A DNA stretch of 64,000 nt from an uncultured Holdemanella sp. (GCF_934754935.1 NZ_CAKVJB010000002.1:42108-106107); one strand, 5' to 3'; numbered from the stretch's first letter, positions 7,656 through 15,796 are shown. A program made the numbers and translations. The notes: generated by a model not told the origin, from the sequence alone.

Positions 7656-8939
7656 ATGTGGACTTATGTGCTTTTCAATATCAAATCTAATTTAAAAAGG
7701 AAAGAAAATCTGATTCTAATTGTACTATTCATCATTTGTGAGATTGCTTTGTTGTTTATTTTGAATACAAAATCATTTACGGAAAGTCCATATCAAACAT
7801 CACTAGGCATTAGTATAGCAAGTGTTTCACAAAAGAATGATCCCAAACTTTACCAAGAATTCATGGATGAAGTAAATTTGATACGTCAGACCATTGATAA
7901 GGGTGAGCAGGATGGAAAAGAAAAAAATTGGAAGTCATATTGTGAATATAAAGTAAAGGTGAGTGTGTTAGAAGCACAGTGGTATATGGTGACTTCGAAC
8001 ATGCCTAATGATTCCTATTTTGAACATGCAGATGTTCTAGAAGAATTAAGGAAGGAATATGGATTACCTGATTTGTCGCAATACGAGAAATTAATTGTAC
8101 AAAAATCAAATGATATTAATTTATATTTTTGTTCAATGCAGCAGGCTCGTTACTTTGACTACTTGCTAAAACATGATCTTACTCCAATAACATATTCATA
8201 TGTGGATGCATCCAGTGTTTCACTACAGATAGCTCGATATATATTGCCTGTAGTTTTACCTTTGCTGGTTGGACTTCTATTGTTTCAACAAAAAGAAAGA
8301 CGAGCAAAGACAGAAAAAACAATTCTAACTATTTCTGGAGTAAAGAAAAAATATGTAAGATGGAATTTAATTTCTGACGTGCTTTTTGTTCTGTTGGTTG
8401 TTTTCTTGCCTATTTTAGTTTATATGATAGTTCTTGTACCTTTTAAAGGTGTATCGAATCTGATCTATCCGGTTTTATATTATAAGCCAGGATTTACTGG
8501 TTTTCATTATTGGGATACACAAGGATTGGATCATATTGAGCTTGTGGCAAGTGGACTAACGAATATGAGTGTCAATCAGTTTACAACACCAGGAATGGAA
8601 TTGATGCCATTGTGGCAATGTACACTATTTGTAGCATTTGGACTTGTGCTGTCTACAACGTTTTATGTCCTATTCATAACTGTATTATCTAAACTTATGA
8701 AAAACAAATACTTATCTTTGCTTGTATTTTTAGTTGTCTTGGGTCTTTGTTCTTTTGCATCGCCATTAGGAAACATGCAGAAGATCAATACATTCAATCC
8801 AATGTCATACAGAGATTTTGGAATGAACCTATTAGGTACTAGTTATTTTGGATATTTTGCGGGAGTTGTAATTATTGGACTATATAGTGTGATTTTGTAT
8901 TTAGTTTTGAAGTGGTGTGCTAAGAAAGTGCACGCTTGA
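7656..8939 (+). CDS. ABC-2-type permease subunit 2
   Basis: The 427-residue membrane protein has one N-terminal transmembrane helix (about 18-36), a long extracellular loop, and about six helices from residue 190 to the end. Its ATG follows the previous gene's TAA with no gap, with GAGCTGGTGAG as ribosome site. The pairing of two related large-loop permeases with one ATPase is typical of lantibiotic-type immunity transporters. It precedes the precursor peptide gene by 32 nt. Confidence 0.78.
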   Translation: MWTYVLFNIKSNLKRKENLILIVLFIICEIALLFILNTKSFTESPYQTSLGISIASVSQKNDPKLYQEFMDEVNLIRQTIDKGEQDGKEKNWKSYCEYKVKVSVLEAQWYMVTSNMPNDSYFEHADVLEELRKEYGLPDLSQYEKLIVQKSNDINLYFCSMQQARYFDYLLKHDLTPITYSYVDASSVSLQIARYILPVVLPLLVGLLLFQQKERRAKTEKTILTISGVKKKYVRWNLISDVLFVLLVVFLPILVYMIVLVPFKGVSNLIYPVLYYKPGFTGFHYWDTQGLDHIELVASGLTNMSVNQFTTPGMELMPLWQCTLFVAFGLVLSTTFYVLFITVLSKLMKNKYLSLLVFLVVLGLCSFASPLGNMQKINTFNPMSYRDFGMNLLGTSYFGYFAGVVIIGLYSVILYLVLKWCAKKVHA

Positions 8940-8971
8940 CATATCATGGAAAATAGAAAGGAGACAGCAAG

Positions 8972-9157
8972 ATGATCAAGTTAAAGAAAACTGTAATCGG
9001 AAAAAGTACATTGTCTAGTGTTCAACCTAGAGCTTGCGCATGCCGAAACGTTTGCACAGGTGATGCAACTACAAGACCTGGTCAATGGATTAGAAAAGAT
9101 CAAAATGATTATATGCGTAATACAGCTAGTGCTGCTGGTGCAGTAACACCAAGATAA
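8972..9157 (+). CDS. Cys-rich RiPP precursor peptide (Clo7bot-like)
   Basis: The 61-residue peptide has a basic leader (MIKLKKTVIGK), a compact Cys motif CACRNVC (Cys22, Cys24, Cys28) and a Thr/Ala/Ser-rich tail ending SAAGAVTPR. The KTV leader followed by a CxC motif resembles the Clo7bot/CLI_3235 precursors that accompany CcpM maturases. AAGGAG lies 9 nt upstream. Three cysteines are fewer than in many relatives. The product is likely crosslinked by the radical SAM enzyme at 3031 and exported by the ABC proteins around it. Activity is unknown. Confidence 0.8.
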   Translation: MIKLKKTVIGKSTLSSVQPRACACRNVCTGDATTRPGQWIRKDQNDYMRNTASAAGAVTPR

Positions 9158-9168
9158 CATTAAGTTAT

Positions 9169-9197
9169 AAGCAGTTATTCACGGTGAATAACTGCTT
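9169..9197 (+). terminator. Strong hairpin between precursor and exporter genes
   Basis: A perfect inverted repeat (AAGCAGTTATT...AATAACTGCTT, with inner pairing as well) lies 11 nt after the precursor stop. There is no T-run behind it, so it probably stabilises the precursor mRNA or reduces read-through into the exporter rather than fully ending transcription. Confidence 0.7.
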
Positions 9198-9227
9198 ACT
9201 TGATTGGATAGAATGGATGGAATATAT

Positions 9228-10898
9228 ATGAAAAAAATAAAAGTCTTTTACAAAAATGTATTTTATGCAATCAAGTATATATATAAAATAGACAAATCTT
9301 ATATTTTTCTTGAATTTTTAAATGTCATTTTAACTGCTTTTTCATCAATATTTTCTGTTTATTCATTAAAAGTATTATTGGATGTTTTTCTACAAAAAAA
9401 AATAAATGTATTAACTATTATGTTGTTTATAATCTTTACAATTTCTATAATTGTTGATTATTTGCAAAATAAAATTGAAAAGCAATCGATAGAACTAAAA
9501 AAGATAATTATGTCAGAACGCACAAACTTTGATTTATATAATTCAATTTTAAATAAAAATGTTTTAATTTTCGAAGATAAGGAATATTACGATAAGATAT
9601 ATTTGAATATGACACAAGGTTTATCTAATATATTATCTTTACAAAATAACTTGGGTAAATTATTGACCCAAATTTTATCAATTATTGGAATTGGATCTAT
9701 TGTCATACAATATGATTTTCGGATTATAGTATTAGTCCTTATCGTTGTTTTATTTAGTGTAATATTGAACTTTTACCAAGCAAAATTAGATTTCAAAAAA
9801 AATATAGATAGCATATATCCATCGCGAATATTTGATTATACTACAAGAACTGTATATCTAAAGCAATATTCAAAAGAGTTAAGAAAATTTAAAATATTTG
9901 AAGTAATTAAAGCAACGTATAAAAAGTCTGTTGATGATATATATCATATTAATGAGAAATATGCAAAAAAAAGTATTCAAGTAACCATGATGCAAGATAT
10001 ACTGGAATTTATTCTTCAATTTTGTACAATTATTATTTTATTCTTTAAATATATTGTCAACGAAATTTTGATAAGTGATTTTTTAGTTTTATATAATAGC
10101 ACCATGGATTTATGTTTATATATAAAATCAATATTTAATATTATTCCAGATTTTTACCAAAATTCTTTATATATTTCGGAATTTAAAAAAATCATTGAAT
10201 CAAAAAAATCAGAATCAGATAATGATTGTCTAAATAATTATCCTTTTTTGTTAGATTCGCTAAAGTTAGAGAACATTTCTTTTTCTTTCAAAAGCAGAAG
10301 AATTATAGATAATTTTAATTATGAATTTCAAAATAATAAGATATATTTGATACAAGGGAAAAATGGAGCAGGAAAATCTACACTATTAAACATTATATGT
10401 GGCTTGTACAAGACAGCTTGTGGTGATATTTATATAAATGGTGTAATAAAAGCTGAACAAAAATGGCTAAAAGAAAATGTAAATATAATGTTTCAAGATG
10501 GCCAACTTTATGCATTACCGTTAATTTATAATATTATTATGCGTCCAATTCAAAATAAGGATGCAGACGAGAAACTTGTATGGGATTTATTAGATAAAGT
10601 TGGAATAGCTTCAAAAATACAAAAACTTCCATTGACTATATACACCCCTATTTCTAATGAATTAGATGATTATGGTACATCATTTTCTGGAGGAGAAATG
10701 CAAAAAATATTACTTGCACGATCTTTAGCTAATACTAAATTGATTAATATCTATGATGAGGTTTCAAATGCAATGGATGTAGAGTCAAAGAAGGATGCTG
10801 TAAAATTAATTAGAAAATACAATAAAAATACAATAACTATCGTCGTATCTCATGATAATGAATGGAATGATTATGTAGATCAGATAGTTAAATTATGA
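9228..10898 (+). CDS. ABC exporter with fused membrane and ATPase domains
   Basis: The 556-residue half-transporter has about six transmembrane segments in residues 1-320. Its C-terminal ATPase has Walker A GKNGAGKST, signature FSGGEMQK, Walker B LINIYDEVSNAMD and a switch His in VVSHD. There is no N-terminal C39 protease domain, so leader removal must be done by another enzyme. It is the last gene of the peptide cluster, behind the precursor. ATG 9228 is chosen (GGATGG 7 nt upstream); TTG 9204 and ATG 9213 are weaker in-frame options. Confidence 0.85.
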   Translation: MKKIKVFYKNVFYAIKYIYKIDKSYIFLEFLNVILTAFSSIFSVYSLKVLLDVFLQKKINVLTIMLFIIFTISIIVDYLQNKIEKQSIELKKIIMSERTNFDLYNSILNKNVLIFEDKEYYDKIYLNMTQGLSNILSLQNNLGKLLTQILSIIGIGSIVIQYDFRIIVLVLIVVLFSVILNFYQAKLDFKKNIDSIYPSRIFDYTTRTVYLKQYSKELRKFKIFEVIKATYKKSVDDIYHINEKYAKKSIQVTMMQDILEFILQFCTIIILFFKYIVNEILISDFLVLYNSTMDLCLYIKSIFNIIPDFYQNSLYISEFKKIIESKKSESDNDCLNNYPFLLDSLKLENISFSFKSRRIIDNFNYEFQNNKIYLIQGKNGAGKSTLLNIICGLYKTACGDIYINGVIKAEQKWLKENVNIMFQDGQLYALPLIYNIIMRPIQNKDADEKLVWDLLDKVGIASKIQKLPLTIYTPISNELDDYGTSFSGGEMQKILLARSLANTKLINIYDEVSNAMDVESKKDAVKLIRKYNKNTITIVVSHDNEWNDYVDQIVKL

Positions 10899-10995
10899 GA
10901 AATCTAAAGACGGATTATAAGGATTATCAAATGAAATCATAAATAGTGTATTGCTGCGCTCTAAACAGCAGCCAAAGAATCTATATGTAAAATAG

Positions 10996-11044
10996 AAAAG
11001 ATCCATTTGGCAATGACATTGTATCATTTCAAATTGGATCTTTT
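10996..11044 (+). terminator. Terminator of the radical-SAM peptide operon
   Basis: AAAAGATCCATTTG pairs with CAAATTGGATCTTTT across a loop of about 20 nt, with one bulged base, and ends in TTTT. It lies about 100 nt after the exporter stop. A smaller GCTGC/GCAGC hairpin precedes it. Confidence 0.65.
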
Positions 11045-11075
11045 AATATGGGCTCTATTTGACGCTTACCTCTTC

Positions 11076-11166
11076 GTGGATTTAGTGGCTCTGAGCAATG
11101 GATTGCATGGCTCTGTCCAAATGGATTCGGTGGTTCTATTTTCATGGATTGGGTGGCTCCGCCACC
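11076..11166 (+). repeat. Four degenerate 22-23-bp tandem units
   Basis: Units begin at 11076, 11098, 11121 and 11144. Each follows RTGGATTnnRTGGYTCYR plus a variable tail. The last unit contains a perfect GGTGGC/GCCACC hairpin. The period is not a consistent multiple of three, so the array is unlikely to be a protein repeat. Confidence 0.65.
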
Positions 11167-11286
11167 ATGGAATACTCAATTTAGGATTAAATAGTTTCTG
11201 TTTTTGTAATTATTAATTATATTTTTAGTAAATTCTATAAATTGATATTCCATAATCATATTCTCCTTCACACACTGAAAAAAACT

Positions 11287-11850
11287 TCATTTTTTTAAAA
11301 TATAAATCTTATTATCTTCTTGATAAAAAAGTTCGTTATTTCTCATTTTTAACAATATAACAATAAAAAAATATATATCACTTACCGACATTGCTAAGCT
11401 TGAAAAGCCAAAAAAAATAAGAAAAGTCATAAGAATCAAATTTTTTATAATGAATGATAAAAAAATAGGAATAATTGCCAAGACAAGCGTCGGAGATATT
11501 AACATTATTAGAGTTCTACACTTGCTCATCCTCGCATCACTTTCAACAGATATTATCGGTTGTAAGTTCTTCATTTTGAATATTATTTTTTTTCTACTTT
11601 TTTTCGGATATGATAGCAAATGTATATATTCATGTATAATACTAAAAGGAAAAACAGAAATAAGCACAGCTCCAAATGCAGAAAAAAACAAGTCTATATC
11701 ATTAATATAAAATCTTTTAATCTTTAAAAAAAATACCAATAGTAGCAATGTACATAACACAATGATCAACATACTAATATTTTCTGTTTTTTTGTTTATT
11801 TTAAGTATTTTAAAATTTCTATTATCACAAAACTTTTCTACCATACACAT
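11287..11850 (-). CDS. DUF3267-like membrane zinc metalloprotease
   Basis: The 187-residue protein has transmembrane segments at about 27-42, 55-72, 108-130 and 140-165. The metalloprotease motif HEYIH (His73-His77) lies at the end of the second helix, followed by a segment with SVESDARMSK, as in DUF3267 family proteins. These are integral-membrane zinc proteases of unknown substrate. AGAGAGG precedes ATG 11850. It is the last gene of a minus-strand group with a broken peptide gene just upstream, so a role in peptide processing or immunity is possible. Confidence 0.6.
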   Translation of the reverse strand: MCMVEKFCDNRNFKILKINKKTENISMLIIVLCTLLLLVFFLKIKRFYINDIDLFFSAFGAVLISVFPFSIIHEYIHLLSYPKKSRKKIIFKMKNLQPIISVESDARMSKCRTLIMLISPTLVLAIIPIFLSFIIKNLILMTFLIFFGFSSLAMSVSDIYFFIVILLKMRNNELFYQEDNKIYILKK

Positions 11851-11920
11851 AAATCCTCTCTACTCATCTATACGAATTTGGAGCAGCGATTCGAATAGAC
11901 GTGGGAATACATCCAATTAA

Positions 11921-12121
11921 CTAGCACTGCTCTGGACTAGTAGTAAAATATGAAATAGACACTAATGATACCAAAACAGTCGTAATGATAATGTTAGAAA
12001 TAGAACATCTGGGTTCTGGATTTCCATCATTACCATCAACAATTGATAATTCATTCAATTCTTCAACGCTAACTTTTCTCTTTGTATTCTATTCCATGTT
12101 TTTTTTCCTTGTTTTCATCAT
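11921..12121 (-). pseudogene. Precursor-like peptide gene broken by an amber codon
   Basis: Reading from ATG 12121, ten codons (MMKTRKKNME) are followed by TAG at codon 11 and then an open frame of 55 codons. The downstream part has a leader-like KVSVEELNELSIVDGNDG and a core rich in Ser, Thr and two Cys (Cys39 to the C-terminal Cys66, tail TTSPEQC). This pattern resembles leader-plus-core peptides such as lanthipeptides. No internal ATG restores it and no lanthionine synthetase is in the window. It may be a decayed peptide gene, or a chance frame with a membrane-like segment. Confidence 0.4.
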
Positions 12122-12175
12122 GAACCTATTCCCTAGTACTATTATACAATTCTATGAGTATTTAATCTATCTAAA

Positions 12176-12190
12176 GACATAAATTATGTC
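12176..12190. promoter_or_regulatory. Perfect 15-bp palindrome upstream of the peptide remnant
   Basis: GACATAAATTATGTC is a perfect inverted repeat around a single base. It lies about 30 nt upstream of a TATAAT at 12140-12145 on the minus strand that could serve the broken peptide gene. It is a candidate operator. Confidence 0.4.
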
Positions 12191-12414
12191 GCAATTTCGC
12201 AGATTTGTAAACGTTCACCTTTTTTCGATTACATGTGTAAAATATATCTTTAATTAGTTTATCAAAATGGAACCATTGTAAGACAAATTCATGATTATAT
12301 TACTATCAATAGGTCTTCCAATAAATCTTCAAGAAAAGTTTATTAATGTTTACCTAAAATATGAAAAAATTCATCAAACAGTTTAAACATCTCTGCTCCC
12401 TAGTTAATAATCCT

Positions 12415-12556
12415 TTAAACACTCATAGGGTTTTCAACCCTACAATTTTTGAAGCCAACTTTTAGTCGACCCTATCTAATTGCGGATTACCCTTATTTTC
12501 TACTTAAACCAAAGTTACGAAAGAGTATCACCGCAACAAGTGATACTCTTTTATTG
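12415..12556. repeat. Repeat segments A1-B1 (partners at 16223-16407)
   Basis: Segment A1 (about 12415-12495) begins AAACACTCATAG and ends ATTGCGGATTACCCTTA. Segment B1 (about 12500-12556) holds CTTAAACCAAAGTTACGAAAG and a hairpin. Both recur near 16.3 kb but in the order B then A. A1 contains a TAGGGTT/AACCCTA hairpin. Confidence 0.75.
12520..12556. terminator. Intrinsic terminator in B1
   Basis: An 11-bp perfect stem (AAGAGTATCAC/GTGATACTCTT) with a loop of 8 nt has T-runs on both strands. It lies 40 nt after the stop of the small membrane protein gene at 12597. Confidence 0.8.
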
Positions 12557-12596
12557 AGAAATTTAAATTTATACAAAAGAATCAATAATAATTGGA

Positions 12597-12812
12597 TTAA
12601 TGTGCATCAGGAAAATCATTTTTGAATTTGCCACCATAATGATTGTTCTTATAGTTTCTAATATATAGTAATAAAACCATTATCACTAAAACAATTCCAC
12701 AGATGGCATACATTGTAGTTGGATTTAAATTATAGAATAAATAACAGATTACTGTCCCAACAATAATTAATAATCCAATAATCACAAGGAATGCATCCAC
12801 ATATTTTTTCAT
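12597..12812 (-). CDS. Small two-helix membrane protein
   Basis: The 71-residue protein has transmembrane segments at about 6-27 and 33-51, then a basic tail ending GGKFKNDFPDAH. GAGGGTG lies 5 nt before the ATG. It follows the secreted protein gene by 32 nt and is probably co-transcribed with it. Small two-helix proteins next to secreted peptides are often immunity proteins, but no family is recognised. Confidence 0.6.
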   Translation of the reverse strand: MKKYVDAFLVIIGLLIIVGTVICYLFYNLNPTTMYAICGIVLVIMVLLLYIRNYKNNHYGGKFKNDFPDAH

Positions 12813-12844
12813 TTTTTACACCCTCTTTCTTATTATAAATAATA

Positions 12845-13405
12845 TTATCGAATTTTAATGGTTGCACCACTATACCAATAACCTCCACCTACTAAACAAG
12901 AATATGGATCATTTACAGAAGAACGATAGTTAATACTATGTGTTAAGCTAGAACCACTAATATTGTGCCATTGTGAATTAATAGAAACAGTCCATAATGT
13001 AGGCACATATGTAATTGCGGCATTTAAACTAACATTTGAAATTTTCCCGTTATTATATGTATATGCACCCGTTACAGTGACTTTAGCACTTGATACACAA
13101 CTACCACCTTGATCTTGAATGCGAATACTATATGACTTATTTACATTTATTCTTGATGCAGCGCGGTTTACATCAGATAAAGCAGAAATTTCAGATCCAT
13201 ATAATGGTTCAATCGTTGAGTTATCTTCTAGTAGAATAACTTCACCTTTGTCTGGAATAGGATACATAGTTCCTGCTTCACAGGCGCGTTGTTGAGAATG
13301 AACAGGCACATCAATTTCTTTAGCACTCAACATATTTGTGTTAAAAAATACTGACAAAACCATACTAAACACAAGAATCGATAATCGTTTAATTTTTCTA
13401 TTCAT
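12845..13405 (-). CDS. Secreted protein of unknown function
   Basis: The 186-residue protein has a signal peptide (about 1-30, ending in NMLSAKE). A spacer with CEAGTMYP follows, then a beta-rich domain (about 90-186) with alternating Ser/Thr/Tyr strands and two Cys (in GGSCVSS and YSCLVGG). ATG 13405 follows AGGAGG by 9 nt; GTG 13417 is less likely. The paired small membrane protein downstream suggests a secreted effector plus partner. I do not recognise the domain. Confidence 0.6.
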   Translation of the reverse strand: MNRKIKRLSILVFSMVLSVFFNTNMLSAKEIDVPVHSQQRACEAGTMYPIPDKGEVILLEDNSTIEPLYGSEISALSDVNRAASRINVNKSYSIRIQDQGGSCVSSAKVTVTGAYTYNNGKISNVSLNAAITYVPTLWTVSINSQWHNISGSSLTHSINYRSSVNDPYSCLVGGGYWYSGATIKIR

Positions 13406-14107
13406 AAGTAAATACACCTCCTAATTTTAACATTAAACAATTGAAATTAAACTCGTCTAAAAAATGCACGTGCGATTTTCCCACATACAGTTCCACTGCT
13501 ACATTTAAACATTTTTTAATAAATATGGCTTCTTCATCACAATCCATATATCTACATGGATATATGGGTGAATGATTCTTTCCTGCCACATTTCAAAGAA
13601 CCTTTCCAATTTAAAACTTTTTTGAACATTTCTACAAATCAGGCTAAATCATTTTTTCATTTCCGACTGATTTTTTAATCCACAATGTAGTAACCCTTCC
13701 ATGTCTTACTATTGAAATGAGTAAACCCAGAAAATCAAATGTTTCTCTTGTGACACAACATCTTTCAAACTGGAGATTAGTGTACTTTTATGGGAAAGTT
13801 ATGATTTAAAAAATCCCATTCTTTTAAATACAACTTCATACACTCTTTGTGTATCTCTTTCATATTGAAATATTATCAGGAAAATCATCAACATACTTTA
13901 CCAAGTATGCTTATCCCTTTTTCAAAGATAGCGCTATCTCTAACTCAAATATAATATAAAACCCATGAAAATACAATATAAATATTCATATCTGCTATAT
14001 TTTTTTATATTCGTTATATTTAATTATATTCGAATTGAAAAAATAAATATTTATTCATATAATATAAGAGAAGATATACACAAAAAAATTTAAATGGAGG
14101 AACGCAC
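13406..14107. other. 702-bp divergent intergenic region
   Basis: It separates the minus-strand secreted-protein gene from the plus-strand BlaI gene and must hold both promoters. The BlaI promoter is clear (14035-14063). A minus-strand frame at 13398-13589 has no credible start signal. Nothing else could be assigned in 13600-14000. Confidence 0.5.
14035..14063 (+). promoter_or_regulatory. blaI promoter with operator-like palindrome in the spacer
   Basis: TTGAAA (14035-14040) and TATAAT (14058-14063) are spaced exactly 17 nt. A perfect 14-bp palindrome (AATAAAT/ATTTATT, 14042-14055) fills the spacer. Its position suggests autorepression by the BlaI-type protein encoded next. The bases differ from the TACA/TGTA boxes of the classical bla and mec operators. 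Confidence 0.65.
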
Positions 14108-14473
14108 ATGATATATATACAATTTACTAAGAAGGAAAATGAGGTCATGGATATCTTATGGAAGCATGATATTGCAATGTCTGCAAACGATATTAAATTA
14201 GCTTCCAAAGATTTGAGTATCAATACGATTCAGCAAACGTTACAAAAATTATTGGAGATCAAATATATCAAAGTAGCAGGAATTGGACAGAACAAGAAGG
14301 CAATCACAAGATTATATAGACCAGTTATATCCGAAGCTCAATATGTGAATTCATTTATTGGCGAAGATACACGTGCAAAAATTTCAGCTTATTTTGTTGA
14401 ACACACAAATGATTTAGAAATGATTGAACAATTAAAGAAATTGATTCAAGAAAAAGAGAAAGAGTTAAAATAA
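14108..14473 (+). CDS. BlaI/MecI-family transcriptional repressor
   Basis: The 121-residue protein has the BlaI start FTKKENEVMDILWK, a winged helix (recognition part INTIQQTLQKLLEIKYIK) and a C-terminal dimer region ending LIQEKEKELK. In this family an M56 membrane protease triggers cleavage of the repressor. GGAGG lies 8 nt upstream. The stop overlaps the start of the M56 gene (TAATG). There is no beta-lactamase or PBP gene nearby, so the signal is probably not a beta-lactam. Confidence 0.88.
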   Translation: MIYIQFTKKENEVMDILWKHDIAMSANDIKLASKDLSINTIQQTLQKLLEIKYIKVAGIGQNKKAITRLYRPVISEAQYVNSFIGEDTRAKISAYFVEHTNDLEMIEQLKKLIQEKEKELK

Positions 14474-15570
14474 TGCGATTTTCTGCATCATCTCTTTTCA
14501 TTACTTTGTGCATCAGTTTTTTATTGATTCTTCTGTTAGACATATTACTTTCATACAAGAAAAGTTATAAATTATTTCGGACAGATTTTATAACAGTGTT
14601 AGTTGTTGTTGTCGTAGTAAGAATGTTTGTGCCACTTGAATTCAAATTTACTAAAACCATTATAGTGCCCACAATCATGAATCCAATCATTGTACTGTTA
14701 CAATATAAGATCTATGCAAATGTGCAAGTATATCAATTCTTATTATTGGTTTGGGCATTAGGCATTATATGGAACCTGATTAAATGGATTCGCGCAATTC
14801 AAATTGCCAAAGACATGTACAAACGTATTGAAAATCATTCAGAACATTATCATATAAGCGATTTTATAGATAACTATCAAGAAGAAAATTATGTGGTGTT
14901 AAAAACAAACTATGTTTCTTCCCCGATGGTCATGGGCTTTAATAAAACTATATTGATACCAGACGTATACCTTTCACAAGAAAATTTAAAAAATATATTA
15001 CTTCATGAAACATGGCACATTAAAAATCATGATGTGTGCACTAAACAAATTATCAATCTATTAGTTATCATGTATTGGTGGTTTATTCCAGTATATAGAT
15101 TAAGAGATAAAATTGATTTATTTTTGGAAATGCGTGTAGACTATCAAACAACAAGTCCATTTTCTAAAGAGGAAGTAATGAAATATATGTATACACTTAT
15201 AGAAATCCAAAAAAACATTCAAAGTAAAAATGAATTCAAGGGACAATCTACACATTTTATGATTCAAGATAATGCACATGTATTAGAATATCGTATAAAT
15301 TATTTAATGGATGGAATGTATCGAAAAAAAACGAGCAAAATTCTAATGATCGCCGTATTAGCTCTTCCATTACTTACAAACAGCATTATTTTGGAGTCTG
15401 CATTTGAACCTCCAAACAATGAAGATATGTATGATCAATCAGATATAGATAAGGGATATATTATTAAACATAAAGATGGAACATATGAATTAGTATTTGG
15501 CAAAAAGCGAGTTGAAATATCAAATCCAAAAATTGAATGTTTTAAGGATATTCCGATTATAGAGGAGTAA
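14473..15570 (+). CDS. M56-family membrane metallopeptidase (BlaR1/MecR1-like)
   Basis: The 365-residue protein has N-terminal transmembrane helices (about 5-25, 35-55, 70-100), the zinc motif HETWH (His178-His182) in LLHETWHIKNHD, and a downstream Glu in FLEMRVD. One more helix (about 290-310) leads to a short extracellular tail. The roughly 250-residue penicillin-binding sensor domain of BlaR1 is missing. The external part is only about 55 residues. It probably senses something else and activates cleavage of the co-encoded repressor. Confidence 0.85.
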   Translation: MRFSASSLFITLCISFLLILLLDILLSYKKSYKLFRTDFITVLVVVVVVRMFVPLEFKFTKTIIVPTIMNPIIVLLQYKIYANVQVYQFLLLVWALGIIWNLIKWIRAIQIAKDMYKRIENHSEHYHISDFIDNYQEENYVVLKTNYVSSPMVMGFNKTILIPDVYLSQENLKNILLHETWHIKNHDVCTKQIINLLVIMYWWFIPVYRLRDKIDLFLEMRVDYQTTSPFSKEEVMKYMYTLIEIQKNIQSKNEFKGQSTHFMIQDNAHVLEYRINYLMDGMYRKKTSKILMIAVLALPLLTNSIILESAFEPPNNEDMYDQSDIDKGYIIKHKDGTYELVFGKKRVEISNPKIECFKDIPIIEE

Positions 15571-15577
15571 ATAATTT

Positions 15578-15796
15578 ATGAAAAAAATAATGATTATGTT
15601 AGTGTTGATCGCATCTATGAATATAGTAACACCTGTTTTAGCAAATGAAACTGAAGTCACTGCAAATATTGATGTTACTATGCCATACAAAGATCAGCTA
15701 GTCTGGAAATACAAATTTATAAACGGAAAATTGTATAGAAGATTATGGAATCAAACATTGAATAAATGGGTTGGAGACCATTGGATTCCTTGTTAA
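15578..15796 (+). CDS. Small secreted peptide of the BlaI/M56 operon
   Basis: The 72-residue protein has a clear signal peptide (about 1-23, ending VLANE). The mature part of about 48 residues is rich in Trp, Tyr, Lys and Arg and ends with HWIPC, a single C-terminal Cys. The gene starts 8 nt after the M56 stop, with GAGGAG upstream. It could be a bacteriocin, a signal or a ligand of the membrane protease. No family is recognised. Confidence 0.7.
   Translation: MKKIMIMLVLIASMNIVTPVLANETEVTANIDVTMPYKDQLVWKYKFINGKLYRRLWNQTLNKWVGDHWIPC

Larger units (their letters stand above)
10899..11286. other. Gap between the exporter and the DUF3267-like gene
   Basis: The gap contains the terminator at 10996-11044 and four degenerate tandem units at 11076-11166. 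After a stop at about 11059 one plus frame reads a Trp/Gly/Pro-rich stretch ending WVAPPPWNTQFRIK. This stretch has no start codon or ribosome site and looks like a gene fragment. Confidence 0.5.
11851..12596. other. 746-bp region with peptide remnant, palindrome and repeat A/B
   Basis: It holds the broken peptide frame (11921-12121), a perfect palindrome (12176-12190) and a repeated segment A followed by B (12415-12556) that recurs at 16223-16407. The stretch at 12191-12410 shows nothing I can identify. Confidence 0.5.

Noticed and set aside
11076..11166. CRISPR array
   Set aside because: Only four degenerate units with no spacers of regular length and no cas genes.
11007..11216. Plus-strand frame of 69 codons over the terminator and tandem units
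   Set aside because: It starts inside the terminator hairpin, lacks a ribosome site and reads across a non-triplet repeat.
11921..12121. A complete lanthipeptide cluster
   Set aside because: No LanM, LanB or LanC-like enzyme exists in the window and the only candidate precursor has a stop codon.
13398..13589. Minus-strand frame of 63 codons upstream of the secreted protein
   Set aside because: No ribosome site, and it overlaps the promoter and ribosome-binding region of the gene at 12845-13405.
14108..15570. Beta-lactam resistance regulator
   Set aside because: The genes are BlaI and M56 type, but the sensor domain and any beta-lactamase or PBP gene are missing.
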